Part shown: positions 29,480 to 37,600 of the stretch, piece after piece
Layout: the number at the start of each line of letters is the position of its first letter
How positions within the stretch are numbered: position 1 is the first letter of the stretch
The notes under the pieces: model-generated
The model's database searches: none
What the model saw: the letters and a program-made list of their open reading frames with translations, nothing else
Told to the model about the DNA's origin: nothing
Assembly: GCF_021729135.1 (NCBI RefSeq)
Contig: NZ_JAJTWW010000007.1
Location: 143,014 to 207,013 of the forward strand
Direction of reading: 5' to 3'
Origin: Brevibacterium daeguense
GTDB taxonomy: Bacteria > Actinomycetota > Actinomycetes > Actinomycetales > Brevibacteriaceae
DNA: 64,000 nucleotides
Position numbers and translations under genes: made by a program

Positions 29480-30262
29480 ATGACGACACGACGACGCGTG
29501 CTGATCACCGGCGCAACAGGCGGCATCGGGCAGCTGCTGGCGGACGAGCTGGACGGAGACTACGACGTCGTCCGGCACGGGCGCAGCCCGCACGACGACC
29601 AGCAGACGCAGACGGTGCGCTTGGCCGACATCGCCGAGTACGACGAGGTCCGGCGGCTGATGGATGGGATCGACACTGTCGTGCACCTGGCCGGCGCCTC
29701 GAGCCCGGACTCGTCGTGGGACGCCGTGCTCGAGGCGAACATCATCGGCACTCGAAATGTGCTGGAGGCGGCCCGGAGCGCGGGCGTGCGCCGCGTGGTC
29801 TTCGCCTCCTCGAACCATGCGCTCGGCATGTATGACCGCCACGAGGAGTGGCCGGTGTACGCGCATCAGCTGCCGCGCGGAGATTCGCTGTACGGGGTCT
29901 CGAAGATCTTCGGTGAGGCCCTGGGCAGGTTCTACCACGACGAGCACGGCCTGGACTTCATCGCGCTGCGCATCGGCTGGATGTCCGAGGACCCCGAGGA
30001 CGCCGACGAGGATGTGCTGCACGCGATGTGGCTGAGCCCGGGCGACTGCGTCCACGCCTTCCAGCGGGCGATCGAGGCGGAGACGACCTTCGGGCTCTAC
30101 TACGCGATCTCGGACAACCCGAACCGACGGTGGGACATCACGAACACCATGCTGGAGCTGGGCTACCGCCCGCAGGACTCGTGGACCGAGCGGGTGCCGG
30201 GCGAGGAGACCGTGATCGAAGGCGGGGCCGAGGTGCGCGACGACTGGCCGCGGGGATCGTGA
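29480..30262 (+). CDS. NAD(P)-dependent epimerase/dehydratase (extended SDR)
   Basis: Rossmann enzyme acting probably on a sugar or uronate. The 260-residue protein has RRVLITGATGGIGQLLADEL, VVHLAGASSPDSSWDAVLEAN, SSNHALGMYD and the catalytic YGVSKIFGEALGR. The short length and SSNHA motif resemble uronate dehydrogenase-like members, but I cannot assign the substrate. ATG 29480 is preferred because the motif begins six residues later; GGAG is close. Divergent from tig. Confidence 0.88.
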   Translation: MTTRRRVLITGATGGIGQLLADELDGDYDVVRHGRSPHDDQQTQTVRLADIAEYDEVRRLMDGIDTVVHLAGASSPDSSWDAVLEANIIGTRNVLEAARSAGVRRVVFASSNHALGMYDRHEEWPVYAHQLPRGDSLYGVSKIFGEALGRFYHDEHGLDFIALRIGWMSEDPEDADEDVLHAMWLSPGDCVHAFQRAIEAETTFGLYYAISDNPNRRWDITNTMLELGYRPQDSWTERVPGEETVIEGGAEVRDDWPRGS

Positions 30263-30313
30263 CCTTCAGACCCGCTCCTTGAGCTCCCCGGGCGCGCAGC
30301 GGAATCCTGAGCC

Positions 30314-30910
30314 TCACGTGGCTCTCCGACTGCGGGAGGCCGTCCATCGGGGATCTCGTCCTGCCAGTCCCAGCACCCGGTCGAGTCGAGACGCATCCGC
30401 ATCGACGGCGACCACCGGACCGAAGAGCCCGGCCCGGGCGTCCGGGTCGTCCGGAACCGCGCTCACGAACTGCTCGACAGCGTCCAGTGCCGCCGGTTCC
30501 ACGGCATACGGCCGGCTGGTCGCGACTGCGAGGTCCCAGCCGTGCAGCACCAGTTCATCGAGTGCGACCAGCCCTGCATCACCAGCAGGCATGGTCAGCC
30601 CGCCGGCCTGAGTGGTTCCCTGCCACGCTGCCTGGTTGTCCCACGCATCGGCGAGTTCCGTGAGCCGGAGGGGGATCTGCTCACGCCAGTCGTCGGGAAG
30701 CGCCAATCCTGCAGGGTCGGGCGGCGTCGACGTCGTGGGTCCGTCGATCTTCTGTGCTGCATCGCGAAACGCAACCGCCAGGCCGAGGATGTGAGCCACG
30801 AGGAGCCGGACCGGCATCGCCTCGCACGGGGTGGGGTCGCCGAGCCGGTCGTCTGAGATTCCGAGGATCAACTCCGACACCAGAGTCGCCTGCGGGGTGA
30901 GATCGATCAT
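30314..30910 (-). CDS. TIGR03086-type metal-binding (DinB/MDMPI-like) protein
   Basis: Four-helix-bundle protein of the mycothiol-dependent maleylpyruvate isomerase/DinB superfamily; specific reaction unknown. The 198-residue product has the N-terminal TPCEAMPVRLLVAHILGLAVAFRDAAQ and LVALDELVLHGWDLAVATSR, supplying the His residues that bind a metal in the family, and a C-terminal ARAGLFGPVVAVDADASRLDRVLGLAGRDP typical of TIGR03086. Convergent with the epimerase gene. Mycothiol use is inferred from family and phylum. Confidence 0.87.
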   Translation of the reverse strand: MIDLTPQATLVSELILGISDDRLGDPTPCEAMPVRLLVAHILGLAVAFRDAAQKIDGPTTSTPPDPAGLALPDDWREQIPLRLTELADAWDNQAAWQGTTQAGGLTMPAGDAGLVALDELVLHGWDLAVATSRPYAVEPAALDAVEQFVSAVPDDPDARAGLFGPVVAVDADASRLDRVLGLAGRDPRWTASRSRRAT

Positions 30911-31033
30911 CGTGTGCCTCTTTCGCTGAAGTCACCACCAGCGTAGGGAGCGCTCGGCGTTCAGCACGTCTCCAATCCTGCTGCTGCAGTACAGCCGAAG
31001 GCCCCGGAAATGACTCCGAGGCCTTCGTGATCA

Positions 31034-31073
31034 CAGGGCCGGGCCAGGCCGGTGTGCAGGGCCGGGTCAGGCC
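31034..31073. repeat. Duplicated 23-bp unit over the osmC stop
   Basis: CAGGGCCGGGCCAGGCC at 31034-31050 and CAGGGCCGGGTCAGGCC at 31057-31073 match at 16 of 17 positions, 23 bp apart. The second copy contains the osmC stop codon (31067-31069). Confidence 0.7.
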
Positions 31074-31504
31074 AGTTCGGCGTTCAAGGTGATCTCCACA
31101 CCACTGAGCGCCTTCGACACCGGGCAGCCGTCCTTGGCTTCGCCGGCGATCCGCTGGAAATCCCCGTCCTCGATGCCGTCGATGGTGGAGGAATTGACGA
31201 GTTCGATGCCGGTGATTCCGCCCTCGCCGATGTTGAAGGTCACGTTGGCGGTGGTCTCGATCGTGGTCGGCGGGGTGCCGTTCTCGGCGAGCATGTTCGA
31301 GAACTGCATCGAGAAGCAGGTCGCGAGCGCCGCACCGATCAGCTCCTCGGGAGAGGTGGTGCCGCGTTCGGACTCCTCGGAACGGGCCTTCCAGTTGGTC
31401 GGGAAGCTGCCGAGCTGCGAGGTTTCGAGAGTAGTCGTGCCGTTGCCGGACTTGAGATCGCCGTTCCAGACGGCGCTGCCGGTGTTGGTGACGGGACGGG
31501 GCAT
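31067..31504 (-). CDS. OsmC/Ohr family peroxiredoxin
   Basis: Thiol peroxidase against organic hydroperoxides. The 145-residue protein has the conserved ATCFSMQFSN (Cys63) and DGCPVSKALSG (Cys127) cysteines, and TSPEELIGAALA. The N-terminus VTNTGSAVWNGDLKSGNGTTTL is OsmC-like rather than Ohr-like. A 7-bp-arm palindrome (31529-31547) lies 25 bp upstream and may bind a regulator, but no OhrR-type gene is next to it. Confidence 0.93.
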   Translation of the reverse strand: MPRPVTNTGSAVWNGDLKSGNGTTTLETSQLGSFPTNWKARSEESERGTTSPEELIGAALATCFSMQFSNMLAENGTPPTTIETTANVTFNIGEGGITGIELVNSSTIDGIEDGDFQRIAGEAKDGCPVSKALSGVEITLNAELA

Positions 31505-31528
31505 GGGTCCTCCTCTGTGCGAATGTCA

Positions 31529-31547
31529 CGGTCACGTTCTGTGACCG
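31529..31547. promoter_or_regulatory. Palindrome upstream of osmC
   Basis: CGGTCAC-gttct-GTGACCG is a perfect inverted repeat of 7-bp arms with a 5-nt centre, 25 bp before the osmC ATG. A good operator candidate for a dimeric repressor. Confidence 0.5.
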
Positions 31548-31613
31548 CGCTTCCTCATCACCGTATCGTCGAACCGGATGTCCGCAACAGACCCGAACCA
31601 GGTCCAGTCCCTC

Positions 31614-32564
31614 TCAGCGGAACTCCGCTGCGTCGATCTCGGCGACCGGCCGGGACTCCATCGCGGTGATGAAGCTCCACGAATCCGGGCGGGAACCGTC
31701 GACATCGGTCAGCCCGTAGTGCTCCGCCAGCTGGAACGAGCTCAGCGAGGTGGTGTTCCACCGCGACCTGTCGGGATCAGCTGCCATGGCGACGATTCCT
31801 CGGGCCAGCATCGCCGGCGTCTCGGAGATGACGAACTCGTACGGCGGCACGGCGTCCGTCTTCCCGCGGTTCGCCTCGGCCGCCTGTCGCCACGTGTCCT
31901 CGGAGACGTTGAAATGGTCCAGCATCATCTCCGATCGCAGCCAGCCCGGAGTCACCGAGACAGCCGTCGCTCCGTGCGGCGCCAGCTCATGGCCTTCTGC
32001 GAAGGCGAGGCGGTCGACCGCAGTCTTGGTGATGTCGAGGAATACGGTCGAGCGGTAGTGCGTCGAATTGTAGGCGCGGGTGCCGTCGGTGACTTCGACA
32101 ACCAGCCCTCCGGGCCTGCTGGTCAGCAGCCCCAAGGCGCAATGACTCGTGATGAGGTGGGTGGTGAAGCCGGTGTCGAAGAGCTTCATCCCCTTGTCGA
32201 AGTCGAACTCCCACAGCGGAATGTCGAACTCGACGTAAGCCTCTCCCCCGATGTCGTTGACCAGGATGTCGAGCCTGCCCTGGTCCTGGTCGATGCGTTC
32301 GATCAGCGAGCGGACCTCGCCGAGTCTGCGGTGATCGACGACGGCAGGGTGGGCGGTGCCGCCCTCTGCCCGGATGAGCTCGACCGTCTCCTCGATCGTC
32401 TCCTTCCGCCCATAGTCGGACGGTCCCTGTGCGGTCGATCGGCCGCTGCAGTAGACCACCGCCCCGGCGCGCGCCAGTTCTCGAGCAATCGCCCGGCCGG
32501 CTCCTCGGGTGGCGCCTGCGACGAGCGCGACTCGGCCTGCGAGCTTCGGTGCTGCCCCTTGCAT
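31614..32564 (-). CDS. SDR family oxidoreductase (DHRS1-like)
   Basis: Short-chain dehydrogenase of unknown substrate. The 316-residue protein has GRVALVAGATRGAGRAIARELA, CSGRSTAQGPSDYGRKETIEET and LVNDIGGEA. The usual YxxxK region reads SSTVFLDITK-like: THYRSTVFLDITKTAVDRLA, in which the Tyr is displaced but Lys is present. Length and C-terminal WSFITAMESRP resemble the SDR group often found beside WYL/YafY-type regulators. Divergent from the WYL regulator across a 109-bp gap holding a palindrome. Confidence 0.88.
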   Translation of the reverse strand: MQGAAPKLAGRVALVAGATRGAGRAIARELARAGAVVYCSGRSTAQGPSDYGRKETIEETVELIRAEGGTAHPAVVDHRRLGEVRSLIERIDQDQGRLDILVNDIGGEAYVEFDIPLWEFDFDKGMKLFDTGFTTHLITSHCALGLLTSRPGGLVVEVTDGTRAYNSTHYRSTVFLDITKTAVDRLAFAEGHELAPHGATAVSVTPGWLRSEMMLDHFNVSEDTWRQAAEANRGKTDAVPPYEFVISETPAMLARGIVAMAADPDRSRWNTTSLSSFQLAEHYGLTDVDGSRPDSWSFITAMESRPVAEIDAAEFR

Positions 32565-32635
32565 TGCTGCTCTCCTGTTCCTTGCGTCTTCTCCTGCCTG
32601 AACTGCTGAACTGCTGAACAGAGCCTCTCAGCAGA

Positions 32636-32656
32636 TGGCGACATCCGCTGTCGCCA
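32636..32656. promoter_or_regulatory. Palindromic operator between SDR and WYL regulator
   Basis: TGGCGACA-tccgc-TGTCGCCA is a perfect inverted repeat (8-bp arms, 9 if the flanking A/T is counted) 17 bp upstream of the regulator GTG and 72 bp upstream of the divergent SDR. A neighbouring 8-bp direct repeat TGAACTGC (about 32599-32621) lies on the SDR side. Placement and symmetry suggest the WYL protein binds here and controls both genes. Confidence 0.65.
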
Positions 32657-32673
32657 TTGCGTACGCTGATCAA

Positions 32674-33630
32674 GTGAAGTCCTCGCGGCTGCTGGCGATC
32701 ATCATGGAGCTCGCTCGAGTATCGAGCACTACCGTCGGTGATCTCGCGGCCAAGCACGAGGTCTCCCCGCGGACGATTCAGCGCGATATCGCCGCAATCC
32801 ACGCGATGGGAGTCCCTGTCTGGACGCGTCCTGGTCCGACTGGCGGAGTGGGGATGGTCGAGGGCTGGTCCTCACCGGTTTCGGGGATGACGGGCGCTGA
32901 GATCCGCGCCCTGCTGATCGGTGAGACGGCCTCCAACGGGCTCGGTCTGATCGCCGAGTTCCGGTCCGCCCGGGCGAAGCTGACTGCTGCTGCAGACTCC
33001 GCGGCGCTGGCCGCGGAAACGGTGGGGCAGCGGTTTCTCGTCGACGCGACGCAGTGGTTCAGCGCTCCGGAGCAGCCCCGCGAGCTCCCCGCCATCTCAC
33101 GCGCGGTGTGGACCGGGCGCAGAATCACCGTCGTCTACCGAGCGCACGGCCGGGAGCCCGTCAGCCGCCGTCTCGACCCGCTCGGCCTCGTGCTCAAGAC
33201 CGATCTCTGGTACCTCGTCGCGGCTCACCGGAAGCAGCCTCGCACCTACCGGGTCTCCCGGATGGAGAGGGTGAAGGTCCACGATGAAGGGGCGGTGCGA
33301 CCCGCCGAGTTCTCACTGTCGGACTACTGGGCGGCGGCGCGTGCGGAGTTCGACTCGGCAATCCGCACCACCCGTGTCCGACTGTCGATCCCGACCGCCG
33401 GGATCAGCGACCTGCGGCGGGCGGTTCCCGGCCCGGCGACCGAGACTGCCATCGCGTCAGGAACGATCGCAGATGGTCGCATGGAACTCGAGCTGGGGAT
33501 GGAAACCGCCGAAATCGCTGCCTCCCAGCTGGTCACCGTCCCGGGTGTCGAAATCCGCGCGCCTGCGGACCTGCGGCGGCGACTGTGGGCTCACGGGCAG
33601 GAGCTGGTGGCGTACAACAGCGATAGCTGA
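32674..33630 (+). CDS. WYL-domain helix-turn-helix transcriptional regulator
   Basis: Regulator with an N-terminal DeoR-type winged helix (SSRLLAIIMELARVSSTTV, then the recognition helix VSPRTIQRDIAAIHAMGVPV) and a C-terminal WYL ligand-sensing domain (about 130-225; the motif is GLVLKTDLWYLVAAHR, with DLWYLVA in place of WYLIA) and a WCX-like tail. The 318-residue protein starts at GTG 32674; an upstream in-frame ATG 32635 would put the operator inside the gene, so I reject it. Divergent from the SDR it probably controls. Ligand unknown. Confidence 0.9.
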   Translation: MKSSRLLAIIMELARVSSTTVGDLAAKHEVSPRTIQRDIAAIHAMGVPVWTRPGPTGGVGMVEGWSSPVSGMTGAEIRALLIGETASNGLGLIAEFRSARAKLTAAADSAALAAETVGQRFLVDATQWFSAPEQPRELPAISRAVWTGRRITVVYRAHGREPVSRRLDPLGLVLKTDLWYLVAAHRKQPRTYRVSRMERVKVHDEGAVRPAEFSLSDYWAAARAEFDSAIRTTRVRLSIPTAGISDLRRAVPGPATETAIASGTIADGRMELELGMETAEIAASQLVTVPGVEIRAPADLRRRLWAHGQELVAYNSDS

Positions 33631-33935
33631 ACTCACGACGATTGGTGGACCCAGGACCGTCTCGATGTCGGGGGTGGGCGACAGAGATCGACCGACAGGT
33701 CGACCCCGCCTCTCCGGTGCGAGCCTTATCGTCCGCGACGAGTACCCGGACGCGGCGTCCTTCGATCTCTCCGAGGAAGCCGAGGGCAACAAGCTCTACT
33801 ACCTGCTGCATGGGCGGGATCGACGACGAGTCCACCTGGCAGACCAGGAGCACCGTCAGCAGGATCGTCATCAGGAAAACGGCTGAAACCGGCAGCCGGG
33901 GGGCTCCAACGCCTTCGTAGTCGAGTGGCGGCGAG
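33631..33935. other. Intergenic region without a supportable gene
   Basis: 305 bp between the WYL regulator and the AhpD-like gene. Short open frames exist on both strands but none has a ribosome-binding site and none resembles a family I know. A stretch reading YPDAASFDLSEEAEGNKLYY (plus strand) looks protein-like and may be a decayed fragment. Confidence 0.4.
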
Positions 33936-34400
33936 TCAGATCTGGGACGCGTCGGGCAACGCCTGGTGAGTGGCGACGGCCAGTCGGTTCCAGACGTTGA
34001 TGGTTGCGATGGCCATCAGCAGGGCGACGAGGTCGTCGTCGGTGAAGTGGGACGCTGCCTCATTCCACACTGTGTCGGGCACACCATCATCGCCGATCAG
34101 TGTTACCGCTTCTGTCAGCTCCAGCGCCGCTTGTTCAGAATCCGTGAAGAAGCTGCGGGCTTCCCGCCAGCCGGCGAGAATATCCAACCGCCGCTGGTCT
34201 TCGCCATTGCTACGGGCATCGCGGGAATGCATGTCGAGACAGAAAGCACACCCGTTCAGCTGGGACGCGCGAATCTTGACCAGTTCGTACAAACCCGTGT
34301 CCAGGCCGCTGTTGTGTACGTAGGTCTCCATCCCCATCACGGCCCGCCCAGCAGCCGGGTCAACAGAGAGATAGTTCAACCGTTCGCCTGTATTTGCCAT
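33936..34400 (-). CDS. AhpD-like carboxymuconolactone decarboxylase-family protein
   Basis: Probable thiol-dependent peroxidase-type enzyme. The 154-residue protein carries LYELVKIRASQLNGCAFCLDMHSRDAR with Cys51, Cys54 and His58, the AhpD catalytic signature, followed by a second helical half (FTDDDLVALLMAIATINVWNRLA). It lies 6 bp after the other AhpD-like gene and is co-transcribed with it. Electron donor and substrate are not evident. Confidence 0.93.
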   Translation of the reverse strand: MANTGERLNYLSVDPAAGRAVMGMETYVHNSGLDTGLYELVKIRASQLNGCAFCLDMHSRDARSNGEDQRRLDILAGWREARSFFTDSEQAALELTEAVTLIGDDGVPDTVWNEAASHFTDDDLVALLMAIATINVWNRLAVATHQALPDASQI

Positions 34401-34406
34401 ACGGTG

Positions 34407-34763
34407 TCACCCATTTCCGTTGTCCGTGTGGGGCTTGATGTCATTCAGCGCGTGCAGCGCCAGCGCCGAATGGGCGTAGGCCCCACCTGCGCGCATCTCG
34501 GCTGCGACCCAAATCGCTTCCATCACTTCTTCACTGCTGGCGCCCTTGCGGTCGGCAAGTTTGGTGTGTCCGCGGATGCAGTAGGGGCATTGGGTGACGT
34601 GGGCGACGGCAACAGCGATCAGCTGTTTGGTCTTCTCGTCCAGTGCACCAGCTTTGAAGACTTCTCTGCTGAACCGGTCGAATGCATCTTCGATGTCCGG
34701 GGCCAGCTCCTTGCGGCGTTCGCCCAACTCTGGCGTCGCTGCTGGGTAGAGGTCGTCGACCAT
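34407..34763 (-). CDS. Carboxymuconolactone decarboxylase-family protein
   Basis: Small AhpD-fold protein of 118 residues. It carries TKQLIAVAVAHVTQCPYCIRGHTKLA with Cys59, Cys62 and His66, the redox CxxC and proton-relay His of the family. ATG 34763 is fixed by AAGGAG 9 nt upstream; a frame extending to 35171 is upstream sequence. First gene of a two-gene unit with the longer AhpD-like protein; the pair may form a small peroxide or organic-radical defence unit (inference). Confidence 0.9.
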   Translation of the reverse strand: MVDDLYPAATPELGERRKELAPDIEDAFDRFSREVFKAGALDEKTKQLIAVAVAHVTQCPYCIRGHTKLADRKGASSEEVMEAIWVAAEMRAGGAYAHSALALHALNDIKPHTDNGNG

Positions 34764-35445
34764 TGTCTGACTCCTTCTTCTCCGTTCGAAACTCATCACC
34801 GTAGCCGGGACCAGCCGCACGGCTGAGTGGACACCGGCATCTGCTCTTTCGTGATTGCGCGGTAGACGGCGGTCATCGCACGTGAACCCGCCGGGAGTCA
34901 TCATGAGCCATGAGAACCTCATTGAACTGTTGACTCGTGCGGCACGGGTGATCTCCATGTCCACTGTAGAAGTGGGATACACCACATAGCAACAGGCAGG
35001 ACTGGGCTCATGAAAAGTACCCGCGAAGACCCCCGGTGCCGCAAATGATTCAACAAGGTCACGCTTCCTGAAATCACTGACCAATCCGCCAAGCCGATTC
35101 GATGCACCCGGCTGGTCAACACGCTCGCCGCCGACGAAAGCTGCGCCGGCGCAGCGCCTGGCCCTATTCAAGGAGGCCCTTCAATGACGCAGCAGGTGGA
35201 CTTCCGCCCTCGTGCTGGGATCCCGTGAGTCCGCTATAACCGTCGAGAGACTGAGCTGTCCTGCCGTTCCGCCCGCGGGGCGACCGAATCAGCCCGTGCA
35301 GGGCATGGTGCCGCGGTGTAAACTCGCGGTACAGCACACATTCAAGGGTGCTTTCTCGTCGTGCGCACTGCGCTACTCCACGTCGGACGGCCTCAAGGAC
35401 GAGGCTCTACCGTGAGGGTGCCCCACCGGGCGGAGGAGGCCAATC
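34764..35445. other. Gene-poor stretch with short relic frames
   Basis: 682 bp between the AhpD-like pair and the acs relic. The DNA is less GC-biased than the flanks around 34900-35060. At 35169-35229 a strong AAGGAGG precedes a 14-codon frame MTQQVDFRPRAGIP that stops at once, which looks like the 5' end of a deleted gene. The codons before it (VTLPEITDQSAKPIRCTRLV, near 35060) are also protein-like. No intact gene is seen. Confidence 0.5.
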
Positions 35446-35830
35446 ATGGGAGAAGCCAACCAGAATATCGACTCACTCATGGCCGAGGAGCGTCAGTTGC
35501 GTCGACCGGCACGTGGAGAACGGCCGGGGCAACACGGTCGCCTATTGCTGGGAAGGCGAGCCTGCGGACCAACGGCTCACGATCACCTATGCCGACCTGC
35601 GGAGCAGAGTCGTGAAGGCTGCCAACGCGTTCGGGTCACTGGGAATCGGCAAGTGGACGGAGGTCGCTGTGTACATGGGTATGATCCCCGAGTCACCGGT
35701 GACCACGCTGGCTCTGGCGCGGCCGGTACCCCGTTCACCTTTGTCTTCGGTGGCTTCAGCGCGCACGCCCTGGGGAACCGAATGGCGGAGATGGAATGCG
35801 AATTCCCGCCAGTATGCCCGCGGCGTCCGG
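35446..35830 (+). pseudogene. Relic of acetyl-CoA synthetase (acs)
   Basis: A good Shine-Dalgarno (GGAGGAGG) precedes ATG 35446 (MGEANQNIDSLMAEERQL), then the frame changes and Acs residues of roughly positions 90-160 follow: SCVDRHVENGRGNTVAY, EGEPADQRLTITYADLRSRV, VKAANAFGSLGIG, VAVYMGMIPESPV. A second frame change leads to FVFGGFSAHALGNRM. The remaining about 480 residues, including the ATP- and CoA-binding parts, are absent. Two frameshifts, an internal deletion near the start and loss of the 3' end make it non-functional. Confidence 0.85.
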
Positions 35831-36245
35831 CGGGGCCTTGACGAGACCTCGACGCAGGTGTGACCTGAGTGATGACTGCGACTGAACTGGAGGATGCATG
35901 AGGACGATCCGCACGTGTCTTCAGATTGGCCCGATGCCCCAACGCCTCACGTGCCGCCCATGATCGGTGCTACCAGCACACTGGGTCGCTCCGCTGTTGC
36001 CCCTGAGCGCAACGCCGGCCATGAGGTCCGGTGGAGCTCGCGGCCACAGGGCGTCGATATCTGGACCGGCGAGGGCTCGACTACGCGTTGCACGGAGTAG
36101 ACGTCATCGACTGTTCGAAGCCTCCGACGCCCGACGGTGATGAAGCAGTCAAGTGGTAGGCCACGGCGTTGCGACATCTCAACGCCGCAGCGAGGTCGCG
36201 GAGGTGGCACGCATGGCTGACGTAATGGCTGACAAGGAGATGGCG
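35831..36245. other. Decayed intergenic stretch
   Basis: 415 bp between the acs relic and the next small gene. A frame ending at 36162 reads LDYALHGVDVIDCSKPPTP and then DGDEAVKW before its stop, which looks like old coding sequence that I cannot identify. No ribosome-binding site and no intact gene. Confidence 0.4.
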
Positions 36246-36524
36246 ATGGATGATTTCGAGATCGTGGAACAGCAGGACGGCGAGTACCTCTTCCGCATCG
36301 GGGCCGGCGACGAGACCGCATCGGTCACGCTCTCCCTGACGCTCGACGGAGCCGAGGCCGCCAGCGACGGCCAGCTGGCCGACAACGAAGCAACAGCTCG
36401 TGCCACCGTCCGCTACCTCCTCGAACACCAGGATGCCGACGATCTCCCCGAACAGGTCGCGCTCCCGGACGTGCTCGTCGCCTACCCGGGTGCCATCGAT
36501 CGGATCGTGCGCCTGCGGGACTGA
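36246..36524 (+). CDS. Hypothetical protein, 92 residues
   Basis: Not recognised. The product starts MDDFEIVEQQDGEYLFRIG at ATG 36246, chosen because AAGGAG lies 6 nt upstream; ATG 36213 and ATG 36240 in the same frame are alternatives. It is acidic, soluble, beta-rich at the N-terminus (residues 3-35) and helical later (ATARATVRYLLEHQ, then LPEQVALPDVLVAYPGAIDRI). Codon use is regular, so I take it as a real gene although both flanks are decayed sequence. No conserved catalytic pattern is visible. Confidence 0.7.
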   Translation: MDDFEIVEQQDGEYLFRIGAGDETASVTLSLTLDGAEAASDGQLADNEATARATVRYLLEHQDADDLPEQVALPDVLVAYPGAIDRIVRLRD

Positions 36525-36909
36525 GCAGAGCGAACCGAGAACACGAGTGAGCACGGGGAAGCGATCATCGGCGTGTCGGATTCGGCAACCGTTCGCCACG
36601 AGTCATGAGGGTCACCGGATGCTCGGGCCATGAGCCATTGCCCGGCCCTTGCTTCTTGGTACGTCCGATGCAGACTTTGCGGCAACGAGCCTTTCCTCAG
36701 CTGCTGTGACCATAGTGGAGTCCCTTCTCCCATGGGCTCTCGCAGTCAGTCCAGGTTGCGTCCCCCGTCGGCGTATTGCAAGACATCTGAGGAAGAATCG
36801 TCGGCCGCGCTTCTGCACTGTCGCGCGCTGGTACAAGGCATGCCTGTCCGGCGGCCAATGCACGCGGTACAGTGAATGCCCCAACGGTGCCGAGAATGCA
36901 GGTACAGGA
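36525..36909. other. Intergenic stretch, no supportable gene
   Basis: 385 bp before the DUF488 gene. One plus-strand frame (LSSAAVTIVESLLPWALAVS, from about 36690) stays open into the gene but has no ribosome-binding site, atypical codon use and many Arg/Cys; I read it as non-coding. Confidence 0.45.
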
Positions 36910-37260
36910 ATGAACATTGTGGTGAAGCACGTATATGACGGGCCCGGACACGACGATGGGACGCGGGTTCTCGTGGACCGGATATGGCCGCGGGGCTTGC
37001 GTAAGTCGGACGCGCACCTGGATTACTGGCTGAAAGATGTTGCACCGTCAACGGAGCTTCGGAAGTGGTACGGCCACGATCCGGAGAAGTTCAGAGAGTT
37101 CGCCGACCGATACAGACACGAACTGAACACCACCGAAGGACAGGATGCCCTGCAACAGCTGAGAGACGCAGCCACCGGTAAGAAGATGACACTGTTGACC
37201 GCAACGAAGGATATCGATCACAGCCAAGCCGCCGTTCTCGCCGAACTGTTGGGGGATTAG
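36910..37260 (+). CDS. DUF488 family protein
   Basis: DUF488 proteins are small cytoplasmic proteins of unknown function. The 116-residue product contains the family signatures GTRVLVDRIWPRGLRKSDA, WLKDVAPSTELRKWYGHDP, FREFADRYRHEL and a C-terminal MTLLTATKDIDHSQAAVLAELL. Intact, with normal length. Its stop is followed at once, in the same frame, by the sdhB relic, suggesting the gene was placed at a deletion join. Confidence 0.9.
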   Translation: MNIVVKHVYDGPGHDDGTRVLVDRIWPRGLRKSDAHLDYWLKDVAPSTELRKWYGHDPEKFREFADRYRHELNTTEGQDALQQLRDAATGKKMTLLTATKDIDHSQAAVLAELLGD

Positions 37261-37261
37261 A

Positions 37262-37600
37262 CGTACGAGATCGACGGAGGCGACGAGGACATTTCCTTCC
37301 TGGAGATGCTCGACGTCCTCAATGAGCGGCTCACCGCCGAGGGCGAGGATTCCGTCGCGTTCGACCAACGACTGCCGCGAGGGCATCTGTGGAATGTGCA
37401 GCCCGATGATCGACGGGATCGCCCACGGGCAACGAGCGAGGACCGTGGTGGGCCACCTGCACAGGCGCAGCTTCGCCGACGGCGACTCCAGCGACGTGGA
37501 GCCGTGGCGCTCCGACAGCTTCCCGATCGTCAAGATATGGTCGTCGACTGCAGCGCCTCGATCGCATCGTTCGGTCCGGCAGGACACGATCTCGCGCCTG
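37262..37600 (+). pseudogene. Relic of succinate dehydrogenase/fumarate reductase iron-sulfur subunit
   Basis: Frames spliced across at least two frameshifts give a clear SdhB match: TYEIDGGDEDISFLEMLDVL, NERLTAEGEDSVAFD, then after a one-base insertion near 37367 NDCREGICGMCSPMIDGIAHG (the [2Fe-2S] cysteine motif), RRSFADGDSSDVEPWRSDSF, and after a further shift DMVVDCSA. The N-terminal about 25 residues and the C-terminal [4Fe-4S]/[3Fe-4S] domain are missing. Non-functional. Confidence 0.87.

Noticed and set aside
33533..33871. A 112-codon minus-strand frame beginning with a hydrophobic MTILLTVLLVC
   Set aside because: It overlaps the end of the WYL gene, has no ribosome-binding site, and its composition turns Arg/Pro-rich like antisense frames.
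35893..36100. A 68-codon frame MHEDDPHVSSDWPD and following residues
   Set aside because: No ribosome-binding site, no family resemblance, ends in Arg/Thr-rich sequence; read as part of the decayed stretch.
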